Assembly (NCBI GenBank): GCA_964651335.1
Contig: CAZYVT010000001.1
Location: 62,001 to 126,000, forward strand
Direction: 5' to 3'
Length of the DNA: 64,000 nucleotides
Source of the DNA: 2-02-FULL-66-14 sp964651335
Lineage (GTDB): Bacteria; Pseudomonadota; Gammaproteobacteria; Burkholderiales; SG8-39
In this document: positions 17,092 through 25,463 of the stretch, in pieces
Numbering within the stretch: position 1 is the first letter of the stretch
Layout of the letters: the number at the start of each line of letters is the position of its first letter
Translations under genes and position numbers: made by a program
The notes under the pieces: generated by a model
Told to the model about the DNA's origin: nothing
Database searches by the model: none
What the model saw: only the letters and a program-made list of their open reading frames with translations

Positions 17092-18234
17092 TTACAGCGT
17101 TGCAGGGATGAGCCGTGCGCCCTCGGGGATCACACCATCCTCGAGGTAGCGCCACAGCGCGATCAACAATCGCCGCGCCAGGGCAACGATGCCGATGCGG
17201 CGCATGCGCGCGCCGGCGCCGGCGAAGCGCGTCTGATACCACTGGGTCAGCGCGCTCTTTGGCTGGAAGCGTAACCACAGCCAAGCGATCTCCACGATCA
17301 TGGCCCGCACCCGGCGATTGCCCGCCTTGCTGATGCCCTGGTCGCGCTCACTGTCACCGCTGTTATAGGGCGTGCCCACCAAGCCGGCGAGGGCAGCCAC
17401 TTCGCGCCGGTTGCGAAAGGCTCGCCAGGCGAAGAACTCCATCACCAGGAGCCAGGCGCTCGCCGGGCCGATCGCCCCCAGGCGCATCAGATGAACGATC
17501 CTGCGCTCGGCGTCGGTTCGAGGGCTCTGCAGCCGCTCGCGACGTTTGGCCTCAAGCGCCCCGATCTGGCGCTCGACGAGTGCAAGGCGCTCCGCCTCGC
17601 GCTCAAGCTCCGCCTTCAGCTCCACGGGCAACGAATGGCCATCCCAGAGCGCGAGGCTGCCAAGCCGCAGCCGAAGCGCGCTCTTGATGGTGAGCCGTAC
17701 GCCCTGCGTCACCAGCAAGGACTGTATACGAAGCCGATGCGCGAGCCGCTCGCGCTTCAGGCGCTCCAACTCCCGGTGAAGGTGCCTGGCGTCTTCTTCC
17801 TCCACGCTTGGCACGCGCACCACGCTCCAGCCGCCGCGCTCGCCCGTGTGATGCCGAATGAGCTTCGCGAGCAGGCGCTCGCCGTCGAGCCGATCGGTCT
17901 TCACGTGGCGAAGCCTCCTGCTCACCTCGATACTGGCAGCGTCCACGACCTGATTCTCGACGCCGACGCTTACCAAGTGCCGATGCAGCCAAAAGCCGTC
18001 GCGGCCCGCTTCGTAACAGCTCATCACCCGGGCCGAGCCGGGCAGCTTGAATCGCTCCTTGGCCTTCGCCACTACCTCGGCGAGCTTCATCAGGTCTGCC
18101 GCAGGCACCACCACCTGGCGGCGCTTGACGCCGTCGCCAAACGCAAGCCTCCAACTGGTGTTACTCAGTTCCAGCGCCATGTACAACACCGGCACCGATG
18201 CGCTACCTTCCGTTCCATGGGTCGCGGGGTTCAT
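17092..18234 (-). CDS. IS110-family DEDD transposase
   Basis: The 380-residue protein has the N-terminal RuvC-like DEDD domain. The first acidic residue appears as Glu in the MALELS segment. CYEAGRDGFW follows, then the paired Asp in KTDRLDGERL. A coiled helical middle (about 165-250) leads to the C-terminal transposase-20 domain with GISKAGNRRVRAM preceded by the conserved Ser in YNSGDS. Length is typical. A good AAGGAG ribosome site precedes the ATG. The frame looks intact, so the element could be active. Confidence 0.93.
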   Translation of the reverse strand: MNPATHGTEGSASVPVLYMALELSNTSWRLAFGDGVKRRQVVVPAADLMKLAEVVAKAKERFKLPGSARVMSCYEAGRDGFWLHRHLVSVGVENQVVDAASIEVSRRLRHVKTDRLDGERLLAKLIRHHTGERGGWSVVRVPSVEEEDARHLHRELERLKRERLAHRLRIQSLLVTQGVRLTIKSALRLRLGSLALWDGHSLPVELKAELEREAERLALVERQIGALEAKRRERLQSPRTDAERRIVHLMRLGAIGPASAWLLVMEFFAWRAFRNRREVAALAGLVGTPYNSGDSERDQGISKAGNRRVRAMIVEIAWLWLRFQPKSALTQWYQTRFAGAGARMRRIGIVALARRLLIALWRYLEDGVIPEGARLIPATL

Positions 18235-18355
18235 CTTCTGGTCTCCTTGTCTTCAAGGGTTGAGAAAGCCACCAGAGGTTAACCACTGCGGCCCTACATA
18301 GGATCTATCCGTTGCGTGAAATGCTCCGGCGCCCTCAGAACACATCCCGACCCTT

Positions 18356-18826
18356 ATGCTATTTTTTGTCCGACTCATCGATCTTAGCGTTATCGAAGGC
18401 CTCGATCTAATTCGAGGGTCAAATGTCGAAATTATCGAGCGGGTTCGCCAGGTCTTCGACTTCCTTCCCAAAGAAACAAGAATTGAAGTGGCAGATGGGA
18501 TCGTAACTATCGACATCCCAGATTCAGCTATTCACGACAAATCCGAAGCTGACCGTTTGCACACAAAGGCCACCCAGCGAGCCAAGCAGGGAGACTATCG
18601 AAAAGCGATAGGAATCTGGGAGCGTGTCATCGAACTTGACCCGGCGAACGTTGCGGCAAGAAGAAACTTAGGGATGGCTTACATGGAATTGCAGGAGACC
18701 GATAAAGCCAGAGAAAATCTGGTCGAAGCGGCGGTTCTTGATCCCAAGGATGCCTGGTCATTCGTGGTCTTGGGCAACATTCTGGCCAAAGAAAACGATT
18801 GGGGGGGGGGGAGAGCGTTTTCTTAA
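18356..18826 (+). CDS. TPR-metallopeptidase-like protein, N-terminal part (frame broken)
   Basis: This open frame encodes the N-terminal half of a longer protein. After about 60 unassigned residues it has tetratricopeptide repeats, e.g. KQGDYRKAIGIWERVIELDP and the following repeat. The frame ends soon after an 11-base G tract at 18801-18811. Removing one G joins it cleanly to the next frame (D-W-G-G-G-E-R-F-L-K), which continues the TPR pattern. Base composition is lower in GC than in mgtE or hemL. The ATG lies about 120 bases from the IS110 transposase start. Confidence 0.7.
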   Translation: MLFFVRLIDLSVIEGLDLIRGSNVEIIERVRQVFDFLPKETRIEVADGIVTIDIPDSAIHDKSEADRLHTKATQRAKQGDYRKAIGIWERVIELDPANVAARRNLGMAYMELQETDKARENLVEAAVLDPKDAWSFVVLGNILAKENDWGGGRAFS

Positions 18827-20336
18827 GCAAGCGCTCGAGCTAAAGCCGGAAGATGGCTGGGCCATGAATTCGCTTGGTGCTATCTGCACCGAGCGCCACA
18901 AGTACGAAGATGCAATCGCTTGGTTCGAGAAATCAATCCGCTCGAATCCCAAGTTCGCCAACGCTTACTACGGCCGCGCCCACGCATTGGTCGGCATGGG
19001 CAGGCCGGAAGCAGCATTAGCGTCTATCGAGGAGCTTTTTCAAAAGGCCGAGCGGCAAGATGCGCGGTCAGAGTCAGTTTTTGGGGCGGCGCGCGAAACC
19101 TACTGGGAGACGGCCAAGGCGATCGCCAATATCAACAAGGAAAAAGCTGCCAAAGCCCTGGAAGTGTACGAGGAACATGTCGAGGATCTATCGGGCTATC
19201 CGGTGAAGGAAGAGCGGCATGAATTGGCAGCCATGATCGCCGGGCAAACACAAATGGCGTGGAAAAAGAACCGCGATCACCACGTCCTTGCTATTCGCCC
19301 CGTCTATCCAGAACCTCTCTGGCAGCACGTCAAGGCGCACGAACTTACGCACATTGCCCTGGAAGCGGAAGCACGCGCGCTTGGCCGGAACAAGTGGTTC
19401 GGTACGACCGCCATCACCCGCGAGCGTGCAATCCACTCGATGGCGGCGGATATCAAAAAGCTCGAACGCAAGGGGCTCAATAACAAACACACCGCCGACC
19501 TAATGGTGGAACTACTCAATGGCGCATGTGGCTTTGTCTTCAATGCGCCGCTCGACATGATGATCGAGGAGCGCATTCGGGAGCGTCTCCCGGATTTGCG
19601 TTACAACCAGCTATGCTCCTTGGTTCAGTTGGCGAAGGAGGCGGAGAGCGTCTCGACAAACAAAGACGCGAGAGAGTTGACGCCAGGGCGAATCCTGCGT
19701 GTCAATGATGCCCTCAATGGAGCAATGGCGCTTTGGTTAAATGATTTCTCTGGGGGAATCGGCGATTTTGTGCAGAGCTACCGGAAGTTTGATGCGTTCC
19801 CGATAGCCCAGAAAATCTACCAGCATTTTCAAGCGCGCAATAAGGGCACGCTCAAACCGGGCGACGAATACACGCTCGTCGACGATTTCGCGGAGATGCT
19901 TGGCGTCCGTGATTGGTACCAGTGGATCGATGACCCGGGTGTTGCGCCACAGACCGCGAGGAAGCAAGCGGCCGCGACAGACGATCAGCCGCAAGGAACT
20001 ACAAACCCAGAGTTGCTGCGATCCAAGGACATGGCATCAACCATGTATCTATTGGCTGCGCTTGAGCGATTCGAGAAACTCCCTGCGACCAAGGTCAAAC
20101 AGATCGCGCTTGAAATCGCCGTACTCGGCATGAGTGGCTTGGACTACGCCGCATCGGAGAAAAAGTACAGACTGAATGCTTTACCAGGAGAGGAATTCTC
20201 TGGTCTCGAAGTGATGTGCCTAATGCATGCTGGGCTTCGGCAAGTTGAACCTGGTATGGATACCGGAATGGATCTCGACGAGCCCTTTTCCACGGCCAAG
20301 AAACTTTTTGCGGCGAGAAGCGGAAAGGCTGGATAG
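18738..20336 (+). CDS. TPR-metallopeptidase-like protein, C-terminal part with HExxH motif
   Basis: The real coding sequence enters this frame at the G tract near 18801; the residues before that are out of frame. It adds about three more TPR units, then a domain with HELTH (19338-19352), the HExxH zinc-peptidase signature. The motif is followed by IALEAEARAL. The region AFVFNAPLDMMIEERI-like and the long C-terminus are not ones I recognise. It ends two bases before the nuclease-helicase gene, so the two form an operon. A protease role is inference from the motif. Confidence 0.72.
   Translation: MIPRMPGHSWSWATFWPKKTIGGGGERFLKQALELKPEDGWAMNSLGAICTERHKYEDAIAWFEKSIRSNPKFANAYYGRAHALVGMGRPEAALASIEELFQKAERQDARSESVFGAARETYWETAKAIANINKEKAAKALEVYEEHVEDLSGYPVKEERHELAAMIAGQTQMAWKKNRDHHVLAIRPVYPEPLWQHVKAHELTHIALEAEARALGRNKWFGTTAITRERAIHSMAADIKKLERKGLNNKHTADLMVELLNGACGFVFNAPLDMMIEERIRERLPDLRYNQLCSLVQLAKEAESVSTNKDARELTPGRILRVNDALNGAMALWLNDFSGGIGDFVQSYRKFDAFPIAQKIYQHFQARNKGTLKPGDEYTLVDDFAEMLGVRDWYQWIDDPGVAPQTARKQAAATDDQPQGTTNPELLRSKDMASTMYLLAALERFEKLPATKVKQIALEIAVLGMSGLDYAASEKKYRLNALPGEEFSGLEVMCLMHAGLRQVEPGMDTGMDLDEPFSTAKKLFAARSGKAG
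18801..18811 (+). repeat. Homopolymer tract of 11 G interrupting the TPR gene
   Basis: Eleven consecutive G shift the reading frame. Ten (or thirteen) G would restore one continuous protein of about 660 residues. This is either a sequencing or assembly error, or a contingency tract that slips to switch the gene on and off. Confidence 0.85.
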
Positions 20337-20338
20337 TT

Positions 20339-22768
20339 GTGCGCCTTTATGCAGGCACAACCAGCAATTTCGTCGCCGATGCAACGCGTAATAACATAGC
20401 GCGTCGTCTGGAATCTGCCTTCGTTGAGCATTTTCGTCACCGACCCTCGCCTGCGGAAGTGCGATCGTGGGAGGAATCACTTGCGCGCCTGGGTCTTGTT
20501 GTAAGCAGTGCAAAACTGACCGACCACGGCATCTTCCTTGAATTCCAGCTTCCTCAAAACTCAGGGAGGATAGACGCACTGATTACTGGAGTGGATAAAA
20601 ACAAACGAGAGAATGCAGTCATCGTTGAGCTAAAGCAGTGGCAGAAGAGCGAAGCTACCGATGCAGAGGCTATGGTGACTACGTGGCTTGGCGGTCAGCT
20701 TCGGGACAAACTGCACCCCAGCGTACAAGCGCAAGGCTATCGCGACTACTTGGCCGACATGCACTCTGCCTTCTACGAAGAACCTGATCCGATTCTTCTT
20801 TCGGCCTGCGCTTACCTGCACAATTACCGCACTTCATTGGACGACCCAATCCGCGCGACCAAATTTCAGGAATCGATGTCGCGAGTGCCACTGTTTGACG
20901 CCGAGCAAGGTGCTGAACTTGAAGAGTATCTGGTTGCCCGGCTGAATCGCGGGCACGGTATTCCAATCCTCCAGCGAATAGAGGAAAGCAAGCTAAGACC
21001 CAGTAAGAAATTGCTCGATCACATCTCAGCCGTAGTCGACGGGGAGCCTCGATTCGTTCTCCTCGATGAACAGCGAGTTGTCTTCGAGCGGGCGCTCGCA
21101 GAGGCCAAAAGAGGGTTCTCAGATCTACGCAAGCGCGTGGTGTTGGTTCAAGGGGGACCGGGAACAGGTAAGTCCGTTCTCGCCGCAAATCTTCTAGGCA
21201 AGCTGTCTAGGGCTGCACTCCATACTCAATATACAACCGGGTCGAAGGCATTTACTGAAACCTTACGCAAGATTTTGGGCAGACGTGCTGCCGCGCAGCT
21301 TACCTACTCGAACAACTATACAAAATCGGAGCCGAATTCGGTCGACGTTCTGATATGTGACGAAGCACACAGAATCCGAGAAAAGAGCACGACGCGCTTT
21401 ATGACTGCGGCACAGATTGCGGCGATGCCGCCTCAGATTGACGAATTGCTTAATGCCGCGAAAGTATCGGTGTTTTTCATCGATGACCTGCAAGTGGTCC
21501 GTCCCGGCGAGTCTGGATCTGCGGAGTTGATACGTGCCGCCGCTAAAAAAGTCGGGGCGGATCTCAAGGAATACCAGCTTGAAGCGCAATTCCGGTGCGC
21601 TGGATCAGACGCCTTTGTAAATTGGGTAGACAATACTCTTGGCATAAGATCCACGGCTAATCAGATATGGAATCGGAAGGACGAAGCATTTGATTTCCGG
21701 ATTTTCCGATCAGTGGACGCATTGGATCTCGCCATTCGGGAACGCTCAACACCAGGAAGCTCCGCGAGACTCGTCGCAGGGTTTTGTTGGCCATGGAGTA
21801 AAGCTCGTAGTGATGGCTCTTTGTCAGACGATGTAATCATAGGAAATTTTCACCGGCCTTGGAACGCAAAGCCCGAATCTAAGAAACTCGCCGCAGGAAT
21901 TCCGAAGGCACCGCTTTGGGCGCATGACCCTGGTGGAATAAACCAAGTCGGCTGCGTTTACACCGCGCAAGGCTTTGAGTTTGATTACGTGGGTGTGATC
22001 TGGGGACGGGACCTCCGCTTCGATTCGTCTACGCAGAAGTGGATTGCAGATAAAACGTTCTCAAAAGACAATGTCGTACGGCGAAGCGGTGATGCCTTCG
22101 CTGCTTACATTCGAAACATTTACCGCGTGCTGCTTTCGCGTGGCCTAAAGGGCTGCTATGTGTACTGTGAAGATGAGGAGACGGCGAAATTCTTGCTGAG
22201 TCGTTGCGAGGGGGTCGTATTCGCCGAGACGGCTGAACTGCCTTCAAAGATGGCATTATCGGAGACCAAGCCCTCAGTCTTGCCCTTGAAGCAAGTGCCC
22301 CTCGCCCAGCGAAGGCACTTCCATAACTGCATTCCCGTCTATGACCTTAGGATCGCGGCGAGCACGTTCGGCGAATTCCAGATGCCAAGTTCTGATGCGA
22401 TTGTTTGGGTCGAGCCACCATCTGGTGTCCGACCATCAATGGACTTGTTCGTGGCACAGGTGGTTGGTGAATCAATGAATCGCCAGATTCCCAACGGTGC
22501 GTGGTGTCTCTTTCGATTAAATCCCGGCGGCACTCGGAACGGCAAGATTGTGCTTGCCCAGTTGCGAGACTACGCAGACCCGGATTCTGGCGCCGCATTC
22601 ACCGTTAAGCGATACCAAAGCTTCAAGGCGGCATCCGACGACGGCGGACAAGCTAATATCCTTATCCGCCTCCGGCCGGAATCGTTGCTCGACGGATATC
22701 ACCCAATTGAGATTACTCCCGATGAGGAGCGCATCAGAGTGCTGGCTGAATTCTTGCGGGTTCTTTGA
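20339..22768 (+). CDS. Nuclease-DUF2075/Schlafen-type helicase-S24 peptidase fusion
   Basis: The 809-residue protein has three recognisable parts. Residues 1-130 carry a PD-(D/E)XK-like pattern, Asp in GRIDALI (about 79) and VELK (96-99). Residues 265-640 form a superfamily-1 type helicase of the DUF2075/Schlafen group. It has Walker A GGPGTGKS (272-279), Walker B ICDEAHR (339-345), YTAQGFEFDY (541-550) and the late RVLLSRG (596-602). Residues 665-760 resemble LexA/S24 peptidases, with VVGESM (Ser 712) and VKRY (Lys 757) as a possible Ser-Lys dyad. The start is GTG, two bases after the TPR gene. A defence or DNA-damage role is inferred. Confidence 0.82.
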   Translation: MRLYAGTTSNFVADATRNNIARRLESAFVEHFRHRPSPAEVRSWEESLARLGLVVSSAKLTDHGIFLEFQLPQNSGRIDALITGVDKNKRENAVIVELKQWQKSEATDAEAMVTTWLGGQLRDKLHPSVQAQGYRDYLADMHSAFYEEPDPILLSACAYLHNYRTSLDDPIRATKFQESMSRVPLFDAEQGAELEEYLVARLNRGHGIPILQRIEESKLRPSKKLLDHISAVVDGEPRFVLLDEQRVVFERALAEAKRGFSDLRKRVVLVQGGPGTGKSVLAANLLGKLSRAALHTQYTTGSKAFTETLRKILGRRAAAQLTYSNNYTKSEPNSVDVLICDEAHRIREKSTTRFMTAAQIAAMPPQIDELLNAAKVSVFFIDDLQVVRPGESGSAELIRAAAKKVGADLKEYQLEAQFRCAGSDAFVNWVDNTLGIRSTANQIWNRKDEAFDFRIFRSVDALDLAIRERSTPGSSARLVAGFCWPWSKARSDGSLSDDVIIGNFHRPWNAKPESKKLAAGIPKAPLWAHDPGGINQVGCVYTAQGFEFDYVGVIWGRDLRFDSSTQKWIADKTFSKDNVVRRSGDAFAAYIRNIYRVLLSRGLKGCYVYCEDEETAKFLLSRCEGVVFAETAELPSKMALSETKPSVLPLKQVPLAQRRHFHNCIPVYDLRIAASTFGEFQMPSSDAIVWVEPPSGVRPSMDLFVAQVVGESMNRQIPNGAWCLFRLNPGGTRNGKIVLAQLRDYADPDSGAAFTVKRYQSFKAASDDGGQANILIRLRPESLLDGYHPIEITPDEERIRVLAEFLRVL

Positions 22769-22854
22769 CGCAAATGACTCCGCGTGCGATGTAGGATTGC
22801 GCCTGGGTGGGTTCCTATACACGCATCCGAAGAGAGTCGGATGAGAAATCACCT

Positions 22855-23214
22855 ATGAGAAAAAGAGCCGACGATCTGGAAACGCTCCGCGTGCGGCTGG
22901 CAGAGTTCGCGATGGAACGTGACTGGGACCAGTTCCATAATCCCAAGAACCTGGTGATGGCGCTCGCGGGCGAAGCCGGCGAAGTCCTTGAGCATTTCCA
23001 GTGGCTGACGTTCGAGCAGGCGTCCAACTTGCCGGCGGAAACGCGCGCGGAAGTGGCTCTGGAATGCGCTGACGTGCTGCTGTTCCTGGTGCGGCTGTGC
23101 GACAAGCTGGATATCGATCTGGCGAAAGCAGCCGACAAAAAGCTGGCGCTTAACGCGAAGAAGTATCCAGTAGAGAAATCTCGAGGTAAGGCGACGAAAT
23201 ACAATAAGCTCTAA
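22855..23214 (+). CDS. MazG-like nucleotide pyrophosphohydrolase
   Basis: The 119-residue all-helical protein has the MazG/RS21-C6 signature: GEAGEVLEHFQW (about 39-50), then ECADVLLFLVRL with the metal-binding Glu/Asp set. Members hydrolyse (d)NTPs to NMP and pyrophosphate, often clearing damaged or excess nucleotides. The chosen ATG starts the conserved part; an in-frame start 48 bases upstream exists. It follows the helicase gene by 86 bases on the same strand, so the two may be expressed together. A role with that gene is inference. Confidence 0.85.
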   Translation: MRKRADDLETLRVRLAEFAMERDWDQFHNPKNLVMALAGEAGEVLEHFQWLTFEQASNLPAETRAEVALECADVLLFLVRLCDKLDIDLAKAADKKLALNAKKYPVEKSRGKATKYNKL

Positions 23215-23221
23215 CAGTTGC

Positions 23222-23410
23222 GAGATCCTGAGCGAGTTCGCGCAGCGGGCGAGGGCCGCCTGGGCGCGGCTCATCCGCAAAGTTTACGAAGCTGCCCCGC
23301 TCGAATGCCCGAAGTGCCGAAGTGTGAAAAGGGGGCCGATGCGGTTGATCGCATTGTTAAAGCGCAATGGACTTCGACCAACCGTCGCACAGAGCCTGGT
23401 GTCGCGGAGC
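23222..23410 (+). pseudogene. Decayed C-terminal fragment of an IS91-like transposase
   Basis: One frame reads EILSEFAQRARAAWARLIRK followed by VYEAAPLECPKC and GPMRLIALL. This resembles the zinc-binding C-terminal tail found in IS91-type (Y2) transposases, where AWARLIxKVYExDPLxCPxCG...MRVIA is typical. There is no upstream catalytic domain, and the sequence after the motif does not continue the family. I read it as a remnant left at the right edge of the island. The rest of the gap up to hemL holds nothing else I can name. Confidence 0.55.
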
Positions 23411-23547
23411 GAGGCGGATCGGCGTGTCAGGCGATTCCGGAGAAACATCCCAATCGGGATGTTTTCGAGACCCTGGTCGACATGGAAGCGCTCAGCGCCC
23501 GTGCCGCCTGAGGTCTGGCCCGCACACGCGAGCCTTGCGTTCACTTA

Positions 23548-24825
23548 TCAGGCCTTGAACGCCTCACGCGCGGCGGCGAGCGTCACGTCGATTTCGGTGG
23601 CGCCGTGTGCCGCCGACACGAAGCCGGCTTCGTAGGCGGACGGAGCGAGGTATACGCCGCGCGTCAGCATGGCGTGGAAGAATCTGTTGAAGCGGTCTTT
23701 GTCGCATTGCATGACTTCGGTAAAGCTCGCCGGCGGCGAGGCACGGAAATACAGGCCGAACATGCTGCCGATCGCCTGGGCCGAGAAAATTACCCTGGCT
23801 TTCCGAGCTTCCTCTTGCAGCCCCTGCACCAATGCTTCCGTAACCCCCGAAATTCTTTCCTGGAATCCAGGCGTATCCACCAGTTTCAACGTCGCCAGTC
23901 CGGCGGCAACGGCCACCGGATTGCCCGAGAGCGTACCCGCCTGATACACCGGCCCGAGCGGGGCGATTTTTTCCATGATGTCCTTCCGTCCGCCGAATGC
24001 CCCGACCGGCAGGCCGCCCCCGATCACCTTGCCCAGCGTCGTCAGATCGGTGCGAATGCCGTAGCGCGCCTGGGCGCCGCCAAGCGCAACACGAAAGCCC
24101 GTCATCACTTCGTCAAAGATCAGCACGGCACCGTGCCGTGAGCACTCTGTGCGCAGCGTCTCGAGAAATCCCGGCGCCGGCAGCACGAGGTTCATGTTTC
24201 CCGCGACCGGCTCCACGATCACTGCGGCAATCTCGCCGCCGCGCGCGGCGAAGAGGGCCTTGCACTGTTGCGCGTCGTTGTAATCGAGCACGATGGTGTG
24301 GGCTGCAGTGTCGGCCGGCACGCCCGCCGAGCTTGGATGGCCGAAGGTGAGGGCGCCCGAGCCCGCCTTCACCAGCAGAGAATCGGCATGGCCGTGGTAG
24401 CAGCCTTCAAACTTCACGATCGCGTCGCGGCCGGTGAACCCGCGTGCCAGACGCAGCGCGCTCATCGTCGCCTCGGTGCCGGAGGACACGAGGCGCACGA
24501 GATCGATCGACGGCACCAGTCGGCAGATCGTCTCGGCCAGCTCGATCTCGCTTTCGGTCGGCGCGCCGAAGGACAGCGCGCGGGAAGCAGCGCCCTGCAC
24601 TGCCTCGACCACCGCCGGGTGCGTGTGCCCGACGACCATCGGGCCCCAGGAACCTACATAGTCAACGTAGCGCTTGCCATCGGCGTCCCACAGATACGCG
24701 CCTGCGGCGCGCTCGAAGAATGCGGGCGTGCCGCCGACAGCGCGAAACGCGCGCACCGGGGAATTGACCCCCGCCGGGATGCACCGCTGGGCGCGTGCGA
24801 ACAGGTCTTCGTTGCGTGTGGTCAT
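23548..24825 (-). CDS. hemL: Glutamate-1-semialdehyde 2,1-aminomutase
   Basis: HemL converts glutamate-1-semialdehyde to 5-aminolevulinate, the committed C5-pathway precursor of haem. The 425-residue class-III aminotransferase fold protein has GCYHGHADSLL (about 142-152), the IFDEVMTGFR region, and the PLP Lys in TLGKVIGGGLP (about 263-273). Length is typical. Its start overlaps the thiE stop as ATGA. The hemL-thiE-thiD order is a known betaproteobacterial arrangement. Confidence 0.96.
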   Translation of the reverse strand: MTTRNEDLFARAQRCIPAGVNSPVRAFRAVGGTPAFFERAAGAYLWDADGKRYVDYVGSWGPMVVGHTHPAVVEAVQGAASRALSFGAPTESEIELAETICRLVPSIDLVRLVSSGTEATMSALRLARGFTGRDAIVKFEGCYHGHADSLLVKAGSGALTFGHPSSAGVPADTAAHTIVLDYNDAQQCKALFAARGGEIAAVIVEPVAGNMNLVLPAPGFLETLRTECSRHGAVLIFDEVMTGFRVALGGAQARYGIRTDLTTLGKVIGGGLPVGAFGGRKDIMEKIAPLGPVYQAGTLSGNPVAVAAGLATLKLVDTPGFQERISGVTEALVQGLQEEARKARVIFSAQAIGSMFGLYFRASPPASFTEVMQCDKDRFNRFFHAMLTRGVYLAPSAYEAGFVSAAHGATEIDVTLAAAREAFKA

Positions 24826-25463
24826 GCCGCGGTCCGGGCTTGGGAAATGAAGAGGCGGGCGAACGCGCGCGCGCGCTCGGCGATATCGGTCGCGTCAAAC
24901 AGCCCCGAGATCACCGCGACAGCATTTGCACCAGCCTGAAGCGCTTCGGCGGCGTTTTCAACCGTGATGCCGCCGATCGCCACCAGAGGCACGCCCAGTG
25001 CCCGCGCCTCGCGAAACAGCGCGAGCGGCGCGCGCACCGCTCCGGGCTTCGTGCTGGAAGGGAAGACGCTGCCGAACGCGACGTAATCGGCGCCCGCTTG
25101 CACCGCGGCGCGCGCCAGCGGCAGCGAGTCGTAGCACGAGGCGCCGAGCAGCTTTCCGGGAATCCGGTCGCGTGCGGCGGCAAGATTGCAGTCTTCGCGC
25201 CCCAGATGCACGCCGTCGGCTCCGATCTCGAGCGCAAGCTCAAGGTCGTCATTGACGATGAACGGAATGCCCCTGGCGCGCGCGAGCGCGGCGAGCGAGC
25301 GCGCCTCCTCGGGCCGCAGCGTCGGGCTGGCCAGTCTGTTGCGGTACTGGAGCGCCGCCCAGCCCCCGCCATCGCTGCCCTCGAGCGCGGCGCGCGCGCG
25401 CGCCACGAGCCGCGCCGAGTCGGCGTCATCGGGGGTGATCGCATAAAGCCCGCGCAGCCTCAT
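24822..25463 (-). CDS. thiE: Thiamine-phosphate synthase
   Basis: ThiE joins the pyrimidine and thiazole halves to make thiamine phosphate. The 213-residue TIM-barrel protein starts LRGLYAITPD and carries WAALQYRNR, IVNDDLELALEIGADGVHLG, VAFGSVFPSSTKPGA and the Gly-rich AIGGITVENA. The start is placed at the ATG just inside the thiD stop overlap, where the conserved domain begins. It lies between thiD and hemL, with 4-base overlaps on both sides. Confidence 0.94.
   Translation of the reverse strand: MRLRGLYAITPDDADSARLVARARAALEGSDGGGWAALQYRNRLASPTLRPEEARSLAALARARGIPFIVNDDLELALEIGADGVHLGREDCNLAAARDRIPGKLLGASCYDSLPLARAAVQAGADYVAFGSVFPSSTKPGAVRAPLALFREARALGVPLVAIGGITVENAAEALQAGANAVAVISGLFDATDIAERARAFARLFISQARTAA

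Larger units (their letters stand above)
16750..18290 (-). mobile_element. IS110-family insertion sequence (ends approximate)
   Basis: The element consists of one transposase gene, a short upstream region of about 100 bases, and a longer non-coding region of 300 bases or more downstream of the transposase. IS110-type elements lack conventional terminal inverted repeats and make no reliable target duplication, so the ends given are estimates. The downstream non-coding region contains at least three perfect hairpins, fitting the guide-RNA region described for the IS1111 subgroup. The element sits between mgtE and the accessory island. Confidence 0.55.

Noticed and set aside
16690..17274. Open frame of 194 codons in the non-coding part of the IS110-type element
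   Set aside because: It overlaps the 3' end of the transposase and the hairpin region, and its composition does not look like a protein.
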